The notes below the pieces were generated by a model. That model did not search any database and was not told the DNA's origin. It worked only from the letters and a program-made list of their open reading frames with translations. From NCBI GenBank assembly GCA_029263315.1, contig JAJCXR010000063.1, forward strand, positions 16,318 through 80,317: DNA of 64,000 nucleotides. Direction: 5' to 3'. Position 1 is the first letter of the stretch. Each line of letters starts with the position of its first letter. Of the stretch, positions 34,260 to 40,818 are shown one piece after another. This stretch comes from Acidobacteriota bacterium. Its GTDB lineage: Bacteria > Acidobacteriota > Thermoanaerobaculia > Multivoradales > J023. The position numbers and the translations under genes were made by a program.

Positions 34260-36210
34260 GGCGCGAGACTTTATCAGCCGCTGGCGACACCTGGCGCGAC
34301 CATTTGTCGATGTCTTCCATACCTGGCGTTGTCGCCGAGCCTGGCACCGCGGCGAGGTGGCCGGTGACCTGACCTATGTTGCCGAACCGTGGCCGTCGGA
34401 GGTTACCGCGGGCGCTTCCGCCGTTTGGCCCGGTGTCCTGCTGCAACGGCCCTACGACAGCTCCGAGACCACCGCCCAGCGGGACGCTTGGTGCCGGGCC
34501 CAGACCCTGGGAGAGCTAAAACCCGCCGGACCCGACGACGGGCAGCGTCGAGCCTTCGCCTTCTACGCCCCCGGGCAAGTCTTACCGGGGCTCGATCCAA
34601 GCCACCTGGAGGCCGCCCTGCTGATCCTGGCGGCGGAGGCCATCGACGCCGTCACCCTGGTGACCGACGCCGAGGCCCGTGCTTTGGCCCGCGACACCAG
34701 CAAGACCGACGACCCCAGGGCCGACGACCCCAGGACCGGCGACCCCAAGACCGACGACGAAGGTCGGTCCCGAGCCCTGCTAGAGGACGAAACCAACCTG
34801 CTTTCCCGGGTTTTCACCGTCTATCGGGGAGACGCCTACCGCTATGACGCCATGGCCGATCGCGTCATCCCCCTGTCGCCACGCCGTCTCCGCAAGTGCC
34901 TGGCACCTGCTGCTGAGGCCCTTGCCACCGGCGACCCAACGGACGGCGACCGACAGCTCGGCCAGCGAAGCCGTGGGCCGTATCGCAGCGCCGTCGACTT
35001 GCCCGGCCGCCTGCGCATCGGGGTGCGCGACGCCCGGCAACTGAAGCGCCGCCGGGAACAGCATGGGCGCCCCGTCATGTTGGTGACGGTGCCTTTTCTG
35101 GCCCGCGGCGGCGCCGAGCAAACCCTTTTCGCCACCCTGCAACACCTCGGCGATCGCTTCGACTATGTCTTTGTCACCTTGGCGCCGCACCGTCCGGCGC
35201 TCGGGGACCGACGGCCGGACTTTCGCCAGTTGGCGCCCCGCCTCTTCAGCCTCGGCGATTGGGTCCACCCCGCCGCCATGGTGGGCATGATCGGTCAGTT
35301 GATCGACACCACCGGGGCCCGCATTCTCTACAACGCCAACGGCACGACCCTGTTCTACGATTTCGCCCCGAGGCTCAAGAGGATGTACCCGAAACTGCAC
35401 ATCGTCGATCACCTTTACGACCATCGGGTGGGCTATATCGAGCGCTACGACGCCAACCTGCTGGCCTCCGTCGATCTCTGCGTGGCGGAAAATCACCCCA
35501 TCCAGCAACAGTTGGGAGATCGGGGTTGGCCCGCTTCGAGGGCGCCGGTCATCTGGCCCTGTGGCCGACCGACGGCGGCCCTGCCGCAGGACATCGCCGC
35601 TACCCGTCAGCGCCTACGTCGCCAGCTCGACCTGCCGGACGATCACCTGGTCTTCCTCGCCGCCCTGCGCATGCACCCGCAGAAACGCCCCCTCGATCTC
35701 GTCGCCTTGGCGGTACGCTGCGCCGATCTGCCGGTGCGCTTCCTGCTCGTCGGAGGCGGGGAGCTGGAACGGCAGGTGGACGAGGCCATCGCCGCCAACC
35801 CTGAAGCGCCGATCCGCCGACTGCCCTTCCGCCGCGATATCCCGGACCTCATCTGCGCCGCGGACGTCGGCTGTTTGGTGTCCGACTACGAAGGGCTGCC
35901 GGTATTCCTGCTGGAGTGCTTGCAGCTCGGCCGTCCCTTCTTGGGCACCGATGTCGGCGAGCTCGGCCGTGTGCTGCGGGACGCCGAAGCCGGTCCGGTG
36001 GTGGACCGACCCGGGGACCTCGACGCCCTGGAGCGGGCCGTCCGCCACTTGATCGATCCTGAGGTGCGCCATCGCCTGGCGTCGCGGGCCTTAGAAGCGG
36101 CGGCCCATTTTGCCGTCGAGGTTTGTGCCGAGCGCTATGCCGGGGCCTTCCTGGGGGCGGAGATACCGCCCCTCGAGGGCGTCCTGCGTCCGCCGAGGGA
36201 GGAACGGTGA
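34258..36210 (+). CDS. GT4 glycosyltransferase with variable N-terminal region
   Basis: 650 residues. Residues 1-255 are poorly conserved and include a 5-residue repeat (about 146-165). The GT-B part starts at VMLVTVPFLARGGAEQTLFATLQ and continues with LFSLGDWVHP and HIVDHLYDHRVGYIERY. VFLAALRMHPQKRPLDLV, FLLVGGGELERQV, CLVSDYEGLPVFLLECLQLG and the EGLP-type Glu are the nucleotide-sugar site of family 4. It is strongly similar to the next gene, so a tandem duplication is evident. The next gene starts at GTGA over its stop codon, so the two are translationally coupled. No strong ribosome binding site precedes the ATG, whose first bases also form the start codon of the divergent gene. Confidence 0.9.
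   Translation: MARDFISRWRHLARPFVDVFHTWRCRRAWHRGEVAGDLTYVAEPWPSEVTAGASAVWPGVLLQRPYDSSETTAQRDAWCRAQTLGELKPAGPDDGQRRAFAFYAPGQVLPGLDPSHLEAALLILAAEAIDAVTLVTDAEARALARDTSKTDDPRADDPRTGDPKTDDEGRSRALLEDETNLLSRVFTVYRGDAYRYDAMADRVIPLSPRRLRKCLAPAAEALATGDPTDGDRQLGQRSRGPYRSAVDLPGRLRIGVRDARQLKRRREQHGRPVMLVTVPFLARGGAEQTLFATLQHLGDRFDYVFVTLAPHRPALGDRRPDFRQLAPRLFSLGDWVHPAAMVGMIGQLIDTTGARILYNANGTTLFYDFAPRLKRMYPKLHIVDHLYDHRVGYIERYDANLLASVDLCVAENHPIQQQLGDRGWPASRAPVIWPCGRPTAALPQDIAATRQRLRRQLDLPDDHLVFLAALRMHPQKRPLDLVALAVRCADLPVRFLLVGGGELERQVDEAIAANPEAPIRRLPFRRDIPDLICAADVGCLVSDYEGLPVFLLECLQLGRPFLGTDVGELGRVLRDAEAGPVVDRPGDLDALERAVRHLIDPEVRHRLASRALEAAAHFAVEVCAERYAGAFLGAEIPPLEGVLRPPREER
34693..34752 (+). repeat. Four in-frame 15-bp tandem repeats within the GT4 gene
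   Basis: GACACCAGCAAGACC, GACGACCCCAGGGCC, GACGACCCCAGGACC and GGCGACCCCAAGACC stand back to back, encoding DTSKT, DDPRA, DDPRT and GDPKT. The unit is five codons and lies in a non-conserved acidic linker of the N-terminal region. Confidence 0.85.
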
Positions 36211-38162
36211 GCGGTCTGCGGCATCGCCTGTCAGGATGGTTTTGGGACCACAGCCAAGTGTGGCGTCGCCCCGTGCGGCGTCTTCGCCAAAACCTGTCCG
36301 CCTGGCGGTACCGCCTGCGGCATTGGCGTAGCCCGCAACCCCCCCGGGTGTTGGTTGACCTCAAGCCGACGGCGGCGTCGGCAACGCCCGAGCTGACATC
36401 CCCGGCGCTGGGCTTGAGGGTCGAGGCGGCCGACCGAGCCGCCGCCGAAACCTGGATGGCCTCCCAGACCGAGGCGTCGATCGTCCTGTGGCCCGCTGAG
36501 GAACCCTCGTCCGGCGCCAGCTTGTCGCCCTGGCCGTCGACCCCACCGTCGACCGCTCCGTCAAACGCTCTGTCGCACCAGGAGCCGACGCTGTTCTTGG
36601 ACTTCAATGCGCAGCTCGAGACGCTACCCGCCACCTTGGTGGAGTCCTTGCTGCTCGCCGCAGCGTGCGAAGGCTCGCCGTTGATCTTCGCCGCTTGGGC
36701 TCCGCCGGCGCAGCATATGGCCGGGCCCGACGGCCGCCTGTGGGCGACTTCGCCGCTGGCCACCCTGTGGCGTTTGCCGAGCCCTGAGACTACCGGCCCG
36801 ATCGTCGGACGGGTGGTCCCCCATGTCACCGACCTCACATCCCAAGACGCCACAACCCAAGACGCCACGACCCGTCATCTTTCCCACCCGCCAACCAGCC
36901 GCGCCAGCGGCCCTTATCTGTTGCGCGGCGACATCTCCCCCGGCACCCTGGTCCGTCAGCGGGTGGGCTGTCCAGCCGAACGGCTGGCCGCTCTGGAAGA
37001 TCTTCCCGGACCGCCGACGGTGCTCTTTCTCTTGCCTTTTCTGGCGGTGGGCGGAGCCGAGCGCTTGCTCTTCGATCTGTTGGCCGGTCTGCGGAAAACC
37101 TACCGCTGCTTGGTGGTGACCCTGGAGCCCCATGACCAAATGCTGGGCAATACCCTGGACACCTGTCGCCGTCTCATCCCCCACCTCTACACCCTGGGGG
37201 ATTGGCTGCCCAGGGCCTGCCATGCGGGGGCCATCGAGCACCTGCTGCGCCGCTACCGGGTGGAGAGCCTAGTCTGTTGGAATGGCGTCGTCGCCTTCTA
37301 CGATCAGGCCGCTGACTGGAAACGACGCTGGCCGGAGCTGCGCATCTATAACCAGCTGTACAACCATCGGGGGGGCTGGATCGAGCACTACGGTCCCCGT
37401 TTTGCCGCCGCCATCGACGTTCACTTGGCGGTCAATGGGGCGATCGCCGACGCCCTGATCGACCGGGGCATCGACGCTCAGCGTGTGGCGACGGTCCCCC
37501 ACGGTGTCGAGATCCCAGAGCTACCGTCGGCGGACGAGCCCCTGCCTCGACGGCACTCAGCCCGGCGAGAGCTGGGGTTGGAGCACTTGCCACCGGATAC
37601 CGTCGTGGTCGGGACTTTCATCCGGCTGCATCCCCAGAAACGTCCCTTCGACATCCTCGAAACGGCCCGCCGTCTGAGCCACGCACCAGTCCATTTCCTC
37701 CTGGTGGGGGGCGGTCCCCTCGCCGACGCCGTCGACCAACACCTCGCCGACTCACCGCTGCCCAACCTCAGTCGGTTTGGCCTGCGGGACGACCTCGAAA
37801 CCCTCTATGCCGCCACCGACATCTGCCTCATGACCTCGGAATATGAAGGTCTACCCATCTTTCTGCTCGATGGCCTGGCCCGCGGCTTGCCATGTGTGGC
37901 GACGGCGGTGGGAGACATTCCAAGCCTGTTGCAGGACGGCGGCGGAGTCCTGGTGGAGGAGGTTGGCGATGTGGCAGCCCTGGCGGCGGCAGTCGAAGCC
38001 CTGCTGGACGAGCCCTTGAGGCGCCGGCAGGGCCGGCGAGGACGCGAAACCGTCGGTCGGCGCTTCGGCCTCGAGGCCTATCGCCGACGTTATGAGGAGC
38101 TGATATTTCCGTCCAAGAGCGCGGCAACGGAAACCCAGAGAAAACGGCAGGACTCGACATGA
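36207..38162 (+). CDS. GT4 glycosyltransferase, tandem paralogue
   Basis: 651 residues from the GTG at 36207, which overlaps the preceding stop (GTGA) and has GGGAGG five bases upstream; the ORF extends upstream only as an overlap. Residues 1-270 are a variable region rich in Thr/Ser/Pro with a 15-bp repeat (36843-36872, QDATT twice). The GT-B domain has TVLFLLPFLAVGGAERLLFDLL, YTLGDWLPRACHAG, WNGVVAFYDQA, VPHGVEIPEL, GTFIRLHPQKRPFDIL, HFLLVGGGPLADAV and MTSEYEGLPIFLLDGLARGLP. It matches the 34258 gene along this part. The last codon overlaps the next start as ATGA, so three glycosyltransferase genes form one operon. Confidence 0.9.
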   Translation: MSGLRHRLSGWFWDHSQVWRRPVRRLRQNLSAWRYRLRHWRSPQPPRVLVDLKPTAASATPELTSPALGLRVEAADRAAAETWMASQTEASIVLWPAEEPSSGASLSPWPSTPPSTAPSNALSHQEPTLFLDFNAQLETLPATLVESLLLAAACEGSPLIFAAWAPPAQHMAGPDGRLWATSPLATLWRLPSPETTGPIVGRVVPHVTDLTSQDATTQDATTRHLSHPPTSRASGPYLLRGDISPGTLVRQRVGCPAERLAALEDLPGPPTVLFLLPFLAVGGAERLLFDLLAGLRKTYRCLVVTLEPHDQMLGNTLDTCRRLIPHLYTLGDWLPRACHAGAIEHLLRRYRVESLVCWNGVVAFYDQAADWKRRWPELRIYNQLYNHRGGWIEHYGPRFAAAIDVHLAVNGAIADALIDRGIDAQRVATVPHGVEIPELPSADEPLPRRHSARRELGLEHLPPDTVVVGTFIRLHPQKRPFDILETARRLSHAPVHFLLVGGGPLADAVDQHLADSPLPNLSRFGLRDDLETLYAATDICLMTSEYEGLPIFLLDGLARGLPCVATAVGDIPSLLQDGGGVLVEEVGDVAALAAAVEALLDEPLRRRQGRRGRETVGRRFGLEAYRRRYEELIFPSKSAATETQRKRQDST

Positions 38163-39199
38163 CGGTGGGCCACGGCAAGACGGGCCCCCTGGCCTCGGTG
38201 GTCATCCCGTCCTATAACCACGGCCCCTTCATCGAAGAGGCCGTGCACAGCGTCTTGGGCCAAGATACCGACCTCGAGCTGGTGGTGGTGGACGACGGCT
38301 CCAGCGATGACAGCCGTCGGCGTCTGGAATCCATCGACGATTGTCGTTTGCGCCTCATCCTGCAGGAGAACCGGGGGGCCCATGCCGCCCTCAACCGTGG
38401 CATCGAGGCCAGCCGTGGCCAGATCGTCTTCCTGCTCAACTCCGACGATCACTTCCACCCACAGCGCCTACCTCGCTTCCTCGACCGCTTTGCGCAGCAA
38501 CCGGAGCTCTGCCTGCTGACCTCGTGGCTCCAGCTCATCGACGCCCATGGCCTGCCGATCGGTGTCAAGGAAGCCTGGCACAACCTGCCGCCATGGCCCC
38601 AACCACGGCCGGGAAAAGGACTGGCGGATGGCGGTGAGCCAGGCCTAGCCCTGCTGCAAAGCAATTATGTGTCCACCACCTCGAATGTCGCCTTCCGCCG
38701 AGCTTGGTGGCAACGGCAGGGCCTATGCTTTTCCCCCCTGCGCTACACCCACGACTGGGAGGCCCTGCTGGCCGCCGCCGGTCGCGGCCCGATGGCGGTC
38801 CTCGCCGAGCCCCTGGTGTCTTACCGCGTGCACGCCAGCAACACCCTGGCGGAGGGCCGAGCCAAGCCAGGCGACCCTTCCAAACAAGGCGACCCTGCCG
38901 AGCGAAGCGACCCAGCCGAGCGGGGCGAGGGTGCGATGCGTTTCGAGATCCTGTGGACCGTCGCCCGCCATGCCCACCCCCTATGCCGCCACTTCGCTGC
39001 CCAAGGCCACGACATGGACGAGCTGAGGAGCCGCGCCTGGCGCTCCCTACCCCGCTTCGGGCGCGACGATCTGTTGGCCATGCTCTTGCAACTGCGCGGT
39101 GACGGCCCCTCCCCCAGCAAGACCTTTGACGCCCTGTTGCAACCGTCGCATCCGCTGCGCCGCCGCATGGTGGAGCTTCTGGCCGGCGGCGATCGGTAG
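38159..39199 (+). CDS. GT2 family glycosyltransferase
   Basis: 346 residues, starting in an ATGA overlap. ASVVIPSYNHGPFIEEAVHS, LELVVVDDGSSDDSRR with the first Asp pair, NRGAHAALNRGI and VFLLNSDDHF with the second (DxD-like) are the standard GT-A family 2 sites. A charged insertion made of 18-bp repeats (38861-38932: AKPGDP, SKQGDP, AERSDP, AERGEG) follows the catalytic half. The C-terminal helices (FEILWTVARHAHPLCRHF) complete it. It likely transfers a sugar to the polymer built by its neighbours. After the stop a tandem repeat and 250 bp without genes follow. Confidence 0.92.
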   Translation: MTVGHGKTGPLASVVIPSYNHGPFIEEAVHSVLGQDTDLELVVVDDGSSDDSRRRLESIDDCRLRLILQENRGAHAALNRGIEASRGQIVFLLNSDDHFHPQRLPRFLDRFAQQPELCLLTSWLQLIDAHGLPIGVKEAWHNLPPWPQPRPGKGLADGGEPGLALLQSNYVSTTSNVAFRRAWWQRQGLCFSPLRYTHDWEALLAAAGRGPMAVLAEPLVSYRVHASNTLAEGRAKPGDPSKQGDPAERSDPAERGEGAMRFEILWTVARHAHPLCRHFAAQGHDMDELRSRAWRSLPRFGRDDLLAMLLQLRGDGPSPSKTFDALLQPSHPLRRRMVELLAGGDR

Positions 39200-39216
39200 C
39201 CCCGAGAGACACCGCG

Positions 39217-39298
39217 CCGTCGCAGTACTGTCCCGTCGCAACCCATCGCCCGTCGCGACATATCTCCCGTCGCAGCATTCTCCCGTCGTCACAATCTT
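39217..39298. repeat. Five degenerate 16-17-bp tandem repeats
   Basis: CCGTCGCAGTACTGTC, CCGTCGCAACCCATCGC, CCGTCGCGACATATCTC, CCGTCGCAGCATTCTC and CCGTCGTCACAATCTT lie head to tail, sharing CCGTCG(C/T) and a variable AT-richer remainder. They follow the stop of the GT2 gene by 18 bp and do not fit a coding frame (16/17-bp period). The rest of 39299-39527 is gene-free; it becomes AT-rich at 39415-39450 and carries a GTGGGTG/CACCCAC hairpin (39484-39508) before the next ribosome binding site. Confidence 0.75.
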
Positions 39299-39527
39299 TT
39301 GACTTTCCAGCAGCCTTTGGCTGGCAGGCCACCTTGCCCCCAATGGTGGGCGTGGAGGCCGCTGCGACCGCACAATGCCCGAGCAATGAAGCCTCGAGCC
39401 CGAGCTGCCCTAAGCAATATAAAGCATTATAAATCAATGACTTAGACAAATTCCTCCAGCTGGCAGGAAGCTTGAAATGGGAGTGGGTGCAAGCCATCAC
39501 TCACCCACCACTCGCCAGGAGAATCCC

Positions 39528-39953
39528 ATGCCGAGCTTCCAGCAACGACTTAGAGCCCTTTTCTTGTCTGCCGATGACCCGAGTCCCCTTGCAGACGAAG
39601 ACCCATGCCAACCCGTCTTTCCCGCCGCAGAGAGGCGATTCCCGCGGCGCCTATACTCGGCAGCCAAAGAATCCAGCTGGGGCGATGCTCCCCAACCCAA
39701 GGGCGCCTCGAGGCAATATCGCTCCTATTTGACGGGTCCTGCTGCGGGCGACTCAGCGGCTGGCGCCCCAGCTGCGGGCGCCCCAGCTGCGGGCGGTCCA
39801 GCGGCTGGCGCCCCAGCGGCCAGCCTCCCAGGCCCCCCCGGTGGCGATCCGGCGGCCCCGGACAAGCGACGGCGGCGATCAAATCTCAGCGGGCTGACGG
39901 CCTTCCCCACGCCGCGGGGGCTTTGTGTCGCCCACGGTGGTCGGCTGGGCTGA
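39528..39953 (+). CDS. Small hypothetical protein with GAPAA repeats
   Basis: 141 residues from ATG 39528, preceded by AGGAG at a good distance. The N-terminal 60 residues are charged (FQQRLRALFLSADDPSPLAD). Residues 72-96 are five copies of a 15-bp repeat (39741-39815) giving AAGxP/AAGAP units, probably a flexible linker. The C-terminus has KRRRRSNLSGLTAFPTPRG and lacks any known domain. I do not recognise a family, and the frame-specific evidence is limited to the start signal and codon pattern. It converges on the phosphopantetheinyl transferase gene. Confidence 0.5.
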   Translation: MPSFQQRLRALFLSADDPSPLADEDPCQPVFPAAERRFPRRLYSAAKESSWGDAPQPKGASRQYRSYLTGPAAGDSAAGAPAAGAPAAGGPAAGAPAASLPGPPGGDPAAPDKRRRRSNLSGLTAFPTPRGLCVAHGGRLG

Positions 39954-39981
39954 CTGCCGGACCGCCTCAGTAGTCGTCGCT

Positions 39982-40749
39982 TCAGTCGTCATCGGGCCAG
40001 GCGAAGCAACCGCTGATCTGAAGATCCGGTCGCCCGCTGGCCACCGCCCCGACGGCGTCGGGCAGGGGGCTGAAGGCGATCAAGCTCCACGCCCGGGCGA
40101 GCTCCGCATCACCATCGATCTCTTCGAAACAGCAAGGGCTGTCGGGATGTAGGGTGACGGTGAAGCGGTCCAAGGGGACAGACAATCCATCGCCCGTCGC
40201 CTTGATGTAGGCCTCTTTGCGCGTCCAGCAGTTGAAGAAGGTGTGGGACCGCTGCCCTTCCGGCACCTTGGCCAAGACATCCCGCTCGGCGCTGGCGAAG
40301 AAACTCTTGGAGATACCCAAGGCATCGGGCATCTCGCGCAGGATCTCCACGTCGACCCCGAGGGATGGGCCGCGGGTCACGGCGATCACCGCCAAATCCT
40401 CGGAATCGGAAAGATTGAAGGCCAGGGGGCCATCGTCGTGTCGATCGAGATGGGCCGCTAGCTGAGGTTTGCCACGGGGTGTGTAGTCGAAGGCCACCTG
40501 CGTCGTCGGCAAGCCCTGGTAGGCGGCCACCAAACGGCGCAGACGGGCCCGTCGTACCTTGAAACGCCGCCGGTGTTTGGGAAACCGAAAACGCTCGGCC
40601 CGCTGCCTTTCTTCGTCGGTGAGAAGCCTCTCCAGGGCTGCCACCCGCGACTCGGCGAGGGCCAGGTTGAAACGCCACAGGTGGACTTGCCCCGCCGCCA
40701 AGAAGGCGGGTTGGCGGGCCGTGACAAACGCTTTCGGGCCAAAGTCCAT
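39982..40749 (-). CDS. 4'-phosphopantetheinyl transferase (Sfp type)
   Basis: 255 residues, the usual length of Sfp/Gsp enzymes. It moves the phosphopantetheine arm of coenzyme A to carrier proteins of fatty-acid, polyketide or peptide synthases. Signature parts are RFKVRRARLRRLVAAYQG, PQLAAH...LAFNLSDSEDLAVIAV, GVDVEILREM (magnesium-binding Asp and Glu) and FFNCWTRKEAYIKATGDGL with Trp-Thr-Arg-Lys-Glu-Ala. No synthase gene is adjacent, so it may serve distant clusters. The AfsA-containing operon 3 kb away, which may use acyl-ACP substrates, is a possible client. It is a single gene facing a small hypothetical. Confidence 0.93.
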   Translation of the reverse strand: MDFGPKAFVTARQPAFLAAGQVHLWRFNLALAESRVAALERLLTDEERQRAERFRFPKHRRRFKVRRARLRRLVAAYQGLPTTQVAFDYTPRGKPQLAAHLDRHDDGPLAFNLSDSEDLAVIAVTRGPSLGVDVEILREMPDALGISKSFFASAERDVLAKVPEGQRSHTFFNCWTRKEAYIKATGDGLSVPLDRFTVTLHPDSPCCFEEIDGDAELARAWSLIAFSPLPDAVGAVASGRPDLQISGCFAWPDDD

Positions 40750-40767
40750 GGTGGGATCTTAAAACAA

Positions 40768-40794
40768 AAACCCCCCTCGCCAAGAGGGGGGTTT
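40768..40794 (-). terminator. Strong intrinsic terminator of the TonB receptor gene
   Basis: On the minus strand AAACCCCCCTC-ttggc-GAGGGGGGTTT is a perfect stem followed by more T (TTTTTGTTTT). It lies 25 bp after the stop codon of the TonB-dependent receptor gene. Confidence 0.9.
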
Positions 40795-40818
40795 ATGACT
40801 TCCTTTATCGAGGCAGCC

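Noticed and set aside
39217..39298. CRISPR array
   Set aside because: The period of 16-17 bp is too short and there are no unique spacers or cas genes.
39310..39340. Second sigma-54-like site (CTGGCAGGCCACCTTGCC)
   Set aside because: The spacing between GG and GC is one base too long.
39455..39480. Possible sigma-54 promoter (CTGGCAGGAAGCTTGAAA)
   Set aside because: The -24 GG is present but the -12 element reads TTGA instead of TTGC, so the match is too weak.
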